DNA of 64,000 bases, from assembly GCA_041398565.1 (NCBI GenBank), contig JAWKUN010000003.1, positions 744,001 through 808,000 of the forward strand, given 5' to 3'. Shown in pieces: positions 55,685-64,000 of this stretch. Every line of letters begins with the position of its first letter. Position 1 is the first letter of the stretch. A model generated the notes under the pieces. That model did no database searches. It saw only the letters and a program-made list of their open reading frames with translations, and was not told the origin of the DNA. The translations under genes and the position numbers were made by a program. The stretch is from DATGPD01 sp041398565. Its GTDB lineage: Bacteria; Planctomycetota; UBA1135; UBA2386.

Positions 55685-58600
55685 TTGGACGTCCCGCAGC
55701 AGCCCGACACCGGCTGGCGCCTCGCCGCGGCGCTCCGCCTCACCATGGACTTCTGGTCGGCGGGCGGCGGCGACGCGCGGCAGTTGCTGGCAGCGCATCC
55801 GGACCTGCGGGACCTGCTCGAGGGCCTGTTGAGTGATCCGGACCTCCCAGGACGCGACGTGGCAGCGGTGGGTTCGCCGACCTCGGCGCGGCCTCTGCCG
55901 AGGGTCACCGGCTACGCCGTGGAGCGCGAACTGGGACGGGGCGGCATGGGGGTGGTCTACGCGGCTTTGCAGCGCTCGCTCGGACGCCGCGTCGCCCTGA
56001 AGCTCCTGTCGAACCCGATGCTGGCGCACGAGCGCGCTCTGTGGCGCTTCCGGCGCGAGGCGCAGCTTCTGGCCAGGCTCGAGCATCCGGGCATCGTGCG
56101 CGTTCTCGACGCCGGGGTGGAGGACGGCGTCCCCTACTTCGCGATGGAGTACGTGGCCGGCGCGCCGCTGTCGGCGGTGCTCGACGCGGTGCAGCGTCAC
56201 GGTCTGGCGACTGCCACTGCCGCCACCGTCGTCGCCGCAGTGGCGGGGGCCAGCGACGAGCAAGACGAATCCTCGGCTGTGCCCGCACGCGCGGCGCACA
56301 CCTACGTCGACCTGGTGCTCGACCTGGTCGCGCAGGTGGCCGATGCGCTCGCCTTTGCGCACGCCGCCGGCGTCGTCCACCGCGACGTCAAGCCGAGCAA
56401 CGTGTTGTTGCGCCCGGACGGACGCGCCGTGCTGTCCGACTTCGGCATCGCCCGTCTCGAAGGCGGGCCGACCATGACGGTGACCGGCGACTTCACCGGC
56501 ACCCCGTTCTACGTGTCACCCGAGCAGGCCCGCCATGCGGCGGCGGACCACCGCTCCGACCTGTTCTCGCTCGGCGTGCTGCTGTTCGAAGCCTTGACCT
56601 TGCAGCGGCCGTTCCCTGGTGAAGACACCGCCGCGGTGCTCGACGCCATCCAAAAGCAGGAGCCGACCGACCCACGTCGCCTCAACTCTGCCGTGACTGC
56701 CGACGTCGCGGCTGTGCTCGGCAAGGCGTTGGCCAAGGACCCGGCCGACCGCTACCAGGGCGGCGGGGCTCTGGCCGCCGACCTGCGGGCGGCGCAGCGC
56801 GGCTTGCCGGTGACGGCGCGGCGCCCGGGCCCCTGGCGACGCCTGCGGCGTTGGGCACGTCTGGAGCCGTGGCGTGCGGCCGCAGCGGCGATCGTCGTGT
56901 TCGCGTCGTTGGCTCTCGTGGGGGTGGTCGCCGCCTTCACCAGCAGCCTGGTGACCGAGGCCCAACGCACCACCGCCGCCTTGGTCGACGCACAACGCGC
57001 TCGCGTCGCCGCCGAGGCCAACCTCGACGATGCGATGGCCGCGGTCGACGAGATGTTGTCGCAGGCAGGCGACCAGGACATCGCCGCGGTGCCGCAGCTC
57101 GTGCAGGTGCGGCAGCAGATGCTGCAGCGAGCGTTGGCGTTCTATTCCCGCTTCACCGCGCGCGAAGACGACGACCCGCGCGTGCGCCTGCGCGCCGCGA
57201 TCGCCCAGGAGCGCGTGGCCCGCGCGCGTCGCCTGCTCGGCGACACCGAAGCCGCCGTCGCTTTGGGAACCAGCGCGGTTCGCGCGTTGACCGCGCTGCA
57301 AGCGACGGCCCCGGGCGACGCCGGTCTGGCGAACGCCCTGGGCGTAGCACAGCTGAACCTGGGCGCCGCGCTCGTCGACCGCGGCCGGGTCGACGAGGCG
57401 CGGGGGCTGCTGCAAGCAGCGGAGACCACGTTCACGGCCATTTCGGGCCAGGGCGAGGTCGACCTGGTGCGCCGCTTCGGCCTGATCCAGACCCTGCATG
57501 CGCGGTTGCAGCTCGAGTCGCTGCGCTCGCCGACCGTGGCCGAGAAGGTGGGTGCGCAGGCGGTGGCCGAGATCGAGCTCCTGCGGCGCGACGATCCCGC
57601 CGATCCTCGCTACGGCCCGTTCGCGGCCGTGCTGCGTTCGGAGTTCGCCGCGCTCCTGCGCCGCCTGGGCAAGGTCGACGCTGCCGAGGAGCATCTGTTG
57701 GTCGCCATCCGCGAGGCCGAGGAACTGGGCCGCCTCGACGCCGCGCGCTACGACGTACGGCGCCTCGATTGCACGGTGTACGAGCAGTTGGCCTACCTGT
57801 ACAAGAGCACGGGCCGCCTGCAGCAGGCCGAGTCCGCCGGCACGGCCGCGGTCGAGCGGTGGCGGGCCCTGGTCGCACAGTTTCCGCAGGTTCCCAACAG
57901 CCGCGCGCTGTGCCTGCGCAGCGTGATCGCGCTGGCGAACATCGAGCGTTATCTGGGCAAGTTCGACGCGGCGGCGTCTCTGGCCGAGGACGCCTTGCAC
58001 GCCGGCGAGGGCCTCGTCGCCGAGTTCCCCGACAACCCGGAGTACCACGCCGACCACGCCAGCGCCGTCTACAATCTCGGCTCGATTCGACTGCGTCACT
58101 TCGACGACGCCGCGGCGCGGGAGGGCACCGAGCTCCTGCAGCAGAGTCGATCGCTGTGGCAGGAGCTTCGCGCCAAAGACCCGGAGAACGCCGACTACGC
58201 CGTGTTCATGGCGCACACCCTCAACGAACTCGGATACGCGTGCGAAGGGTCGGCGTCCTGGGAGGAGTCGGCAGCCGTCTACGCCCAGGCTGCGCAGGTG
58301 TACGCCGACCTGATCGGCCTGCAGCCGCAGGCACCCGAGTACCACGACGCGCGTGCCAACGCTCTGCGCGGCCGCGCCCGCGCCGAGCTGCTCGGCGGCG
58401 ATGCCGCCTCGGCCGCGAAGACGGTGGCGGAGGCCCTGTCGATCCTGCGTCGGGGTCTCGAGCAGGACGCACGGCAGCCGGCCCGGCGGCGCTTCGCGCG
58501 GCTCGCACTCGAGGTTCAGGCCCATGTCTGCCGCGCGTTGGGGGACGAGGGCGGCGTCGTGGCGGCAGCCGACGAGCTGGCGCCGCTGGTCGACGAGCCC

Positions 58601-58810
58601 GAAGACGCCGATGAGCTGCTCGGCATGCTGACCGATGGCGCTGCGGCGGAACCTCTTGCCGGGTCACGAACCGATGCCGCCGTCGGCCTCCTTCGGCGCG
58701 TGTGCGCCGTCGACAAGGGCGGTGCCAGTGCGCGCCTGGACGAGGCGCGCTTCGCCGGTTTGCGCGGGAACGCCGGTTACGAGGCCCTGCGGCGCGCGGT
58801 GCGCGACTGA
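55685..58810 (+). CDS. membrane Ser/Thr protein kinase with long TPR region
   Basis: About 1041 residues from a TTG at 55685 (ATG 55745 is an alternative; the frame stays open to 55505). G-loop RELGRGGMGVVY (82-92), invariant Lys in VALKLLS, HRDVKPSN (232-239), DFG (252-254), and a ~40-residue insert between 165 and 205. A membrane helix at about 396-418 is followed by about 600 residues of helical TPR-like repeats. The ECF sigma gene follows by 68 bases, the usual planctomycete kinase-sigma pairing. Confidence 0.87.
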   Translation: MDVPQQPDTGWRLAAALRLTMDFWSAGGGDARQLLAAHPDLRDLLEGLLSDPDLPGRDVAAVGSPTSARPLPRVTGYAVERELGRGGMGVVYAALQRSLGRRVALKLLSNPMLAHERALWRFRREAQLLARLEHPGIVRVLDAGVEDGVPYFAMEYVAGAPLSAVLDAVQRHGLATATAATVVAAVAGASDEQDESSAVPARAAHTYVDLVLDLVAQVADALAFAHAAGVVHRDVKPSNVLLRPDGRAVLSDFGIARLEGGPTMTVTGDFTGTPFYVSPEQARHAAADHRSDLFSLGVLLFEALTLQRPFPGEDTAAVLDAIQKQEPTDPRRLNSAVTADVAAVLGKALAKDPADRYQGGGALAADLRAAQRGLPVTARRPGPWRRLRRWARLEPWRAAAAAIVVFASLALVGVVAAFTSSLVTEAQRTTAALVDAQRARVAAEANLDDAMAAVDEMLSQAGDQDIAAVPQLVQVRQQMLQRALAFYSRFTAREDDDPRVRLRAAIAQERVARARRLLGDTEAAVALGTSAVRALTALQATAPGDAGLANALGVAQLNLGAALVDRGRVDEARGLLQAAETTFTAISGQGEVDLVRRFGLIQTLHARLQLESLRSPTVAEKVGAQAVAEIELLRRDDPADPRYGPFAAVLRSEFAALLRRLGKVDAAEEHLLVAIREAEELGRLDAARYDVRRLDCTVYEQLAYLYKSTGRLQQAESAGTAAVERWRALVAQFPQVPNSRALCLRSVIALANIERYLGKFDAAASLAEDALHAGEGLVAEFPDNPEYHADHASAVYNLGSIRLRHFDDAAAREGTELLQQSRSLWQELRAKDPENADYAVFMAHTLNELGYACEGSASWEESAAVYAQAAQVYADLIGLQPQAPEYHDARANALRGRARAELLGGDAASAAKTVAEALSILRRGLEQDARQPARRRFARLALEVQAHVCRALGDEGGVVAAADELAPLVDEPEDADELLGMLTDGAAAEPLAGSRTDAAVGLLRRVCAVDKGGASARLDEARFAGLRGNAGYEALRRAVRD

Positions 58811-58878
58811 CCGTCGGCCGCTCGAGAGCGTAGACCACCCCACGACACCAGCGCGCGCTTGGCTATGCTCCAGCCGGA

Positions 58879-59514
58879 ATGGACCGCACGCAGGCCGCGG
58901 ACGGCGACGACGGGACGGACCCGACCCTGACGCTCCTGCAGCGGTGGCACGGCGGCGACCGCTCTGCCCTCGACGAACTGCTGCGCTTGAACCTGCCGTG
59001 GATTCGCGGCCGAGTACGCCAGCGGCTCGGCGAGGGCCTGCGCCACGGCGGCGACACCGAGGACTTCCTGCACGAGGCCGTGGTGGAGGTCTTGCACTAC
59101 TCGCCGCGCTTCCTCATCGGGACGGCGGCGGCGTTCCGCCGTCTGCTCGCCCAGATCGTCGAGAACACGATGCGCGACCGCCACGACTTCTTCCGGCGCG
59201 TGCGGCGCAGCCGGGCGGCCGAGGCGCCGCTGCCCGACGACTCCGTGCTGTGCCTAGACGCGCGCGCGCGCACGGCGACCTCGGCCAGCCAGTTCGCAGC
59301 CAAGCGTGAGGAGGAGGCCTGGTTGCGTCTCGCGCTCGAGCTGCTGGAGCCGGACGACCGCGACATCATCGTGCGGCGCGAGTGGCAGGCGGCGCCGTTC
59401 GCAGCCATCGGCGACGAACTCGGCATCGAGGAGAACGCGGCGCGCATGCGCTTCCAGCGCGCGCTGGCCCGGCTGGCGCGGCAGGTGGCGCGCCTGCGCT
59501 CGGGCGAGATCTGA
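58879..59514 (+). CDS. ECF sigma factor
   Basis: 211 residues from ATG 58879. Region 2 (EDFLHEAVVEVLHYSPRF, AAAFRRLLAQIVENTMRDRH) and region 4 (LLEPDDRDIIVRREWQAAPF, LGIEENAARMRFQRALARL) are complete. It is of a different ECF type from the one at 47158. Its gene follows the kinase gene on the same strand, so the kinase is a likely regulator. Confidence 0.88.
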   Translation: MDRTQAADGDDGTDPTLTLLQRWHGGDRSALDELLRLNLPWIRGRVRQRLGEGLRHGGDTEDFLHEAVVEVLHYSPRFLIGTAAAFRRLLAQIVENTMRDRHDFFRRVRRSRAAEAPLPDDSVLCLDARARTATSASQFAAKREEEAWLRLALELLEPDDRDIIVRREWQAAPFAAIGDELGIEENAARMRFQRALARLARQVARLRSGEI

Positions 59515-59747
59515 GGCCGGCGCCGGTGCGGTGGCGATCAGGTGAACTACGCGTCGTCTTCTTCGACATCGCGATCCGCTCTCGCTCTGGAGTGGCCCCG
59601 CCTACCTCCACGTCGACGAGGCCAGGTCGACCTCCGCCGTCTCGGTCGCACATTCGAACTGCGATGGTCGCAAGGACCTCGCCGCGACGAACACCGTCCG
59701 ACGACGTCGCGTGGCCTCGCCATGTGCAGGAGGCGGACGCCGAGGCG

Positions 59748-60722
59748 TCATGCCAGGCTCAGTTCCCAGGTCTCGCCGACCAGGTCGTGGCCGAAGCTGT
59801 GGTGCGGTTCGCTGGCGACGAGCCGGTAGCCGGCAGCGGCGTAGATTCCGCGCGCGGCCAGCAGCACGCTGTTGGTCCACAGGCGGATGCGGCGGTAGCC
59901 CGCCGCGCGTGCGAAACGCTCGCACTCGGCCGTGAGTGCCTTGCCGATGCCCTGGCCGCGTGCCGCCGGTTCCACCAGCAGCAGCCGCAGCTGGGCGACG
60001 CCGGGCCGTACTCGCTGCGTGCGCTCGTCGCGCGCGCGCACCAGGCACACGCAGCCGAGCGGCACGTCGTCGCGCTCGGCGATCCAACAGGCCTCGCGCG
60101 CCGGGTCAAGGCGTTCGATGAAGTCGGCCCCGATGCGCGCGACCAGCGCCTCGAAACGGTCGTCCCAGCGGTACTCCTGCCAGTACAGGGCGCCGTGGCG
60201 CTGGACGATCCAGCCGATGTCGCCTGCTCCGTGCCGCCGCAACACGAAGGGTGAGGGTGCAGCGCTGTCGAGGAGCGCCCGGACCCGGCCGGTCGATGCG
60301 AGCAGCTCGCGCTGCGCGCTGTCGGGCAAGGGTGCCAGCAGGTCCTGCATCTGGCGCTGCGACGCGCGGTCCAGCGGCGCGAAAGCGCGCCGGCCGGCGG
60401 CACTGAGGGCCAGCAGCGTCTGCCGGCCGTCGCGCGGCGCCCGCCGCGCCTTGACCAGGCCGAGTTCGCTCAGGCGCCGCAGCAGTCGGCTGAGGTAGCC
60501 GGCATCGAGATCCAGCGCGCGCGCGAGCGCGCTGGCGGTGGCGCCGTCGGCGTGCGCCAGCTCCCACAGCACGCGCGCCTCGGGCAGCGTGAAACGGCTG
60601 GCGAGCAGGTGCTGCCCCAGCATGCCGAGCCGCTGTGTGTAGAAGCGGCTGAACGCGCGCAGGGCTTCGATGCGCGGGGCCGGCACGGCGACGGGCGGCG
60701 ATGACGTGACGGCGGAACGCAT
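59748..60722 (-). CDS. MarR-type regulator fused to a GNAT acetyltransferase
   Basis: 324 residues from ATG 60722. The N-terminal winged helix (FTLPEARVLWELAHADGATA, LDLDAGYLSRLLRRLSELGL, RRAPRDGRQTLLALSAAG) is MarR-like. The C-terminal half is a GNAT domain (AQLRLLLVEPAARGQGIGKA, then GYRRIRLWTNSVLLAARGIY). Such fusions are known in several phyla. It may sense a small molecule and acetylate it or its target. The target promoter is not known. Confidence 0.88.
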   Translation of the reverse strand: MRSAVTSSPPVAVPAPRIEALRAFSRFYTQRLGMLGQHLLASRFTLPEARVLWELAHADGATASALARALDLDAGYLSRLLRRLSELGLVKARRAPRDGRQTLLALSAAGRRAFAPLDRASQRQMQDLLAPLPDSAQRELLASTGRVRALLDSAAPSPFVLRRHGAGDIGWIVQRHGALYWQEYRWDDRFEALVARIGADFIERLDPAREACWIAERDDVPLGCVCLVRARDERTQRVRPGVAQLRLLLVEPAARGQGIGKALTAECERFARAAGYRRIRLWTNSVLLAARGIYAAAGYRLVASEPHHSFGHDLVGETWELSLA

Positions 60723-61085
60723 GCGCGCAGGGTGGGCCAGATCGTTGCCAAAAGCAACCATCTGGCGGAACCGGTGCCGGTCGGCGCGACTCAGGGTCGG
60801 CGCGCCTGCTCGACCCGCGCGTGCTGGCGAGAGCGGTCCCGATGGCGATGACGACACAGTCCCTCCACTTTCGAGAGTGTTCGGGACGAAGGCTCGACAC
60901 GTGGCCGACTCAACACCCACCGTCGGTAATCGAGGCGAAAACCAAGGGAGCGGCTCCCCGACGCGGGCGTCCGACTGGCGCGGCCGAACGCCGAGACTTG
61001 CCGATCCGCCACCATCCGGGGATCCTCATGCACGCCTCGCGACCGTGGATGCGGATCGCGCACCTGCATTTCCGTCCGGTAGCCC
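60723..61085. other. 363-base intergenic region
   Basis: Divergent spacer between the MarR-GNAT gene and the secreted protein gene. No gene is supported. Both promoters and any MarR operator should lie here; I could not pick out a convincing palindrome of MarR size. Confidence 0.6.
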
Positions 61086-62537
61086 ATGCATGCACGACGA
61101 CGTCGACTTCCGCACTCTCGCCGGACTCTGTGCGTCGCCCTGGCAGCGACGCTGGTCGGACACGCAGTCTCCGCCCAGACCGACCGCCGGCAACCGGTTC
61201 CCGCCGAGGCGAGCCATGCCGAAGCGCGACGGGTGCTCGAGGGTGTGTGGTCGGTGGCGAGTGCGACCGACCGCGTCGCCAAGGGTCGGCTGGCGGCCAA
61301 GCTGCTGCAACAAATCGACAGGGAGCCCGGCGACCGGCAGTATGCAGCGCTGATCCTCGCCTGGGAGCAGGCAGTCCAGGCCGAGGATGGCGCGCTCGCG
61401 TGGCAGGCGATCGAGCAACTGTCCATGCGCTTTCGCATCGCGACCCTGGACGTATGGCTGCAAGGGCTGGCCGATCTGGCAACTTGTGAAGACGGTGCAT
61501 GGCTCGCCGCGAGCGCGGCCATACGGTGTGCGTCGCAGGTCGCCTCACTCGGAGACTTCGCCGCTGCACGCAAGCTGGTCGACGTGGCCATCGCGCACTC
61601 GGCCGCGGTGGATCGGCAAACCGCCGCCTGGATCGAGGGATGGCACCACCGCGTCGAAGACCTGGAGAAGCGCCGCGAAGTCTACCTCGCGTCGAGCGCG
61701 AATCCGCCCGCGAGCCTGACCCCCGCGGCGCGCGCCGAGCTGGGCATCTGCCGCCTGCTGATGGGCCATCGCGAGGCGCTTGCCACTCTCGTGCTCGGCG
61801 ACGACGAATCCCTGCGCAACGCCGCGCGTCTGTCGATGCAGATGACCACCAGCCGCGACGAGCATGCCGACACGGCGGCCGCGTGGTGGAAGGTCGCAAC
61901 CGGCTCCACCGGCGGCTTGGCCACGGTGGCGCGAGAGTTCGCCAATAAGCACGCGTTGCGTGCGATGCAACCGTCGGAACCGGCGCAGGACGCGCTCGAT
62001 CGCGGCAAGCATGAGTGGTTGCGCCGCGTTCTGCGCGAGATGCCTGAGCCGCGCCTGACCCGCGACGATCGCGTGCCGCTGCGGCCGGAGGACTGGGGGT
62101 TCCTGGTCTTCGCCGAGACCTGGCGAGTCGCGCCAGCCACCGCCAAGCAGGCGGAGTCTATCACGCCGACCACCCTGCGCCTGCGCAACACGACCGGCGT
62201 CTACACGTTCGCGCGCGCCGCGTTCCTCGGCCGCCGTCTGCTCGGTGACTTCATCGCGCAGATCGAAGTGAAGGGGCAGGTGCGAACCGTGGATTTGGCC
62301 GACGCCGGGCTCGATCAGCAATGGCAGGTGCAGGTTCCGAACAGCCGCTGGTCGCGCGTGGTGCTGCAGCGGCGCGGCGACACGCTGACCGCCTGGGTCG
62401 ATGGCGAACCGCGTTGGGTGGACAGCTACCGTGCGCCACCGGCAAAGCCGGGCTACCTCGCGCTGCCGTTGAGCAGCAACGGCCAGTGCGAGATCCGTAG
62501 CCTGGCGATCCGCGGCGGGTCGCCACACGTTCCGTGA
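61086..62537 (+). CDS. secreted helical-repeat protein with beta C-terminal domain
   Basis: 483 residues. Signal peptide (LCVALAATLVGHAVSAQ). Residues about 45-310 are helical and repeat-like (AKLLQQIDREPGDRQYAAL, ALAWQAIEQLSM). The C-terminal ~150 residues are beta-rich (FIAQIEVKGQVRTVDLADAG, WSRVVLQRRGDTLTAWVDGE), similar to concanavalin-like 3-keto-disaccharide hydrolase domains in layout. No named family. Confidence 0.62.
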   Translation: MHARRRRLPHSRRTLCVALAATLVGHAVSAQTDRRQPVPAEASHAEARRVLEGVWSVASATDRVAKGRLAAKLLQQIDREPGDRQYAALILAWEQAVQAEDGALAWQAIEQLSMRFRIATLDVWLQGLADLATCEDGAWLAASAAIRCASQVASLGDFAAARKLVDVAIAHSAAVDRQTAAWIEGWHHRVEDLEKRREVYLASSANPPASLTPAARAELGICRLLMGHREALATLVLGDDESLRNAARLSMQMTTSRDEHADTAAAWWKVATGSTGGLATVAREFANKHALRAMQPSEPAQDALDRGKHEWLRRVLREMPEPRLTRDDRVPLRPEDWGFLVFAETWRVAPATAKQAESITPTTLRLRNTTGVYTFARAAFLGRRLLGDFIAQIEVKGQVRTVDLADAGLDQQWQVQVPNSRWSRVVLQRRGDTLTAWVDGEPRWVDSYRAPPAKPGYLALPLSSNGQCEIRSLAIRGGSPHVP

Positions 62538-62880
62538 CATCCGGTGGCGACTCCGCCGGTGCGGCAGCCGCCACGAGCCGCGACGAACAAGGAGGTGGCG
62601 AAGCCGGACTCCTCGGAAACACCGCTCCGTAGGGCGTGCGCAGCGTCGCGTTCGGCGTTCTGGCGCCGTTGCCGCGGCGCCGGAATCGGTGCAGCTCGGT
62701 CGGGCGCAGGCGAGCGCGATCGAGCAGGCGAACGACATCGTCTCAAGCCGCGCGCACGGCCAGGATCTGCGGCCCGTGTGGTCCAAGATCGACGACGGGC
62801 CGCCTGCGATCGGACCTGGTTCGAATAATCGGTGCGCTCGCGCACACTCGCGCCCTTTCCCCGATCGCACCACCGAGCCC
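62538..62880. other. 343-base intergenic region
   Basis: Only short Arg-rich open frames without signals or spacing that would support a gene. It should include the promoter of the TPR protein gene at 62881. Confidence 0.6.
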
Positions 62881-63759
62881 ATGAACGGTCCCACCACCGC
62901 CGTCGTCGCCGTCCTCTTCTCCGCGGCCACGGCCGCCGCCGTGACCTGGCTGTACCATCCGGAACGCGCGCTCCCGGCGTCGGAGAGCGCCGCCGACACA
63001 GCGCTCGCGCAGCGCGTCGCCGAGCTCGAGGGCAGCGTGAAGGACGCGCTACGGCGGCTCGAGCGCCTACAGGCGGACACGGCCGCGCCGGTGACGCGGG
63101 CTTCGCTCGAGCGCACGGTGCCCGAGGCGGAGATCGAGGCGGCCATCGCGAAGTATCTGGCTGCACATGGGGCAGAGAAGCCGGACGGCGCAGCCGGCCC
63201 GAGCCTCACCAAGGCGCAGGCGCTTGCCCGGCTGTACGAGGTCGGCGGCGACTACGAGAAGATCCAGAAGATCTGGGACGAAGTCGAGGGAGCCGGATTG
63301 GAGGACGACCTGCTCGCCCACTTCAAGGCCCTCGCCGCCGCCTCGCCCACCGACGCGAGCGCGCAGTACCTCTACGGCGCCTACCTGCTCGCCGGCATCG
63401 AGGGCAAGCCGATGGACCAGCAGGGCAAGATGGCGATCGCAGCCGACGCCGCGTTCGACCGCACCCTGAAGCTCGACGACAAGCATTGGGCAGCGCGTTT
63501 CATGAAGGCGACGTCGCTGTCGTTCTGGCCGAAGATCACGGGCAAGCAGACCGAGGCTCTCAAGCACTTCCAGATCCTCGCCGACCAGCAAGAGCACGAG
63601 CCACAGCAGCCGCACTTCGCGCAGACCTACGTCTTCCTCGGCAACATGCTCGCCGACCAGGGTGACCGCGACCAGGCGCGTGCGGCGTACGAGCGCGGCC
63701 TCCGCTGGTTCCCGGACAACAAGGACCTGAAGCAGCAGCTGGCGGCGCTCGGCAAGTAG
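62881..63759 (+). CDS. membrane-anchored TPR protein
   Basis: 292 residues from ATG 62881. An N-terminal membrane anchor (AVVAVLFSAATAAAVTWLY) and a short coiled coil (LAQRVAELEGSVKDALRRLE) precede TPR-like helices (AQYLYGAYLLAGIEG, FAQTYVFLGNMLADQGDRDQ, ending RWFPDNKDLKQQLAAL). This is a periplasm-facing protein-interaction module of unknown partner. Confidence 0.82.
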   Translation: MNGPTTAVVAVLFSAATAAAVTWLYHPERALPASESAADTALAQRVAELEGSVKDALRRLERLQADTAAPVTRASLERTVPEAEIEAAIAKYLAAHGAEKPDGAAGPSLTKAQALARLYEVGGDYEKIQKIWDEVEGAGLEDDLLAHFKALAAASPTDASAQYLYGAYLLAGIEGKPMDQQGKMAIAADAAFDRTLKLDDKHWAARFMKATSLSFWPKITGKQTEALKHFQILADQQEHEPQQPHFAQTYVFLGNMLADQGDRDQARAAYERGLRWFPDNKDLKQQLAALGK

Positions 63760-63890
63760 GCGGCACGCGGCGTGGCTTGGGCGCCCGTCCGCAGCCTCGT
63801 GCGCCGCAACGACACCGACGACTTGTGTCAGGACACCGCGCTCGCGGCGGATGAGCATCGGCTCGAGACACGGTGCGCGCGGCGCGGAGC

Positions 63891-63925
63891 GCCGGCTGCA
63901 ACCAAGCCCTTGGTTGCGGCCCGGC
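63891..63925. repeat. hairpin after the TPR gene
   Basis: GCAACCAAG and CTTGGTTGC form a 9-bp stem with a CC loop (63898-63917), extended outward by GCCGG/CCGGC. There is no T tract. It shares the GGTTGCGGCC end with the 3' module of family A. Confidence 0.6.
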
Positions 63926-64000
63926 CGCGACGGGCCGAGGCGTGAACTCCGTGGCAGAGCGCGACGCAGGCGGGCACGGCGGTGCGCAGCACGAGCGAAG

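Noticed and set aside
60821..61489. A plus-strand frame crossing the spacer after the MarR-GNAT gene
   Set aside because: It overlaps the signal-peptide-bearing gene at 61086 in another frame and has no recognisable start signal or domain.
62544..62828. A 94-codon frame in the spacer before the TPR gene
   Set aside because: Arg/Ala-rich with no signal, helix pattern or spacing consistent with a gene.

Overview
The window is about 70% GC, densely coded, and carries one tRNA and no rRNA. A planctomycete is the best fit. The evidence is: Ser/Thr kinases with a trans-membrane segment and helical repeats, each near an ECF sigma gene; caspase-like proteases, one fused to a formylglycine-generating-enzyme domain; DUF4384 lipoproteins; and a neutral-ceramidase-like lipoprotein. 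This is inference from gene content only; no marker gene fixes the taxon.

Layout. 1-6.2 kb: a SAM methyltransferase, an RdgC-like protein split over two overlapping genes, a parvulin PPIase, and two lipoproteins. 6.6-14 kb: a beta-oxidation pair (fadJ/fadA-like), then a divergent run of a patatin-ferredoxin fusion, a small membrane protein and a DprE2-like/DprE1-like pair. 14-34.9 kb is mostly housekeeping: DEAD-box helicase, membrane zinc protease, M61 peptidase, SirB1-like protein, ceramidase-like lipoprotein, lipB-HARP-xseA-xseB-M50 operon, thioredoxin, Mrp ATPase, a primary-like sigma factor, omega-amidase, HU, a MinD-like ATPase, and a three-gene membrane operon, followed by tRNA-Ala(CGC). 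35-47.7 kb is one minus-strand signalling locus: ECF sigma, glycine-zipper secreted protein, lipoprotein, beta-propeller lipoprotein, caspase-DUF4384, DUF4384 lipoprotein, caspase-FGE and Ser/Thr kinase. 47.8-55.5 kb: transaldolase-like protein, carB, dienelactone hydrolase, DUF1737 protein and a dicarboxylate symporter. 55.7-64 kb: a second kinase with its ECF sigma gene, a MarR-GNAT fusion, and two secreted or anchored helical-repeat proteins.

The strongest unexplained signals are two repeat families. Family A (four copies, about 184 bp) begins exactly on the stop codon of the two genes it follows and can fold into a hairpin plus a three-way junction. Family B (four copies, built on a long palindrome) lies in the 5' coding ends of a kinase gene and a caspase gene in different reading frames, recalling protein-coding palindromic elements. 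The caspase/kinase/ECF locus is the best candidate for an undescribed multi-gene system; its function is not shown by sequence alone.
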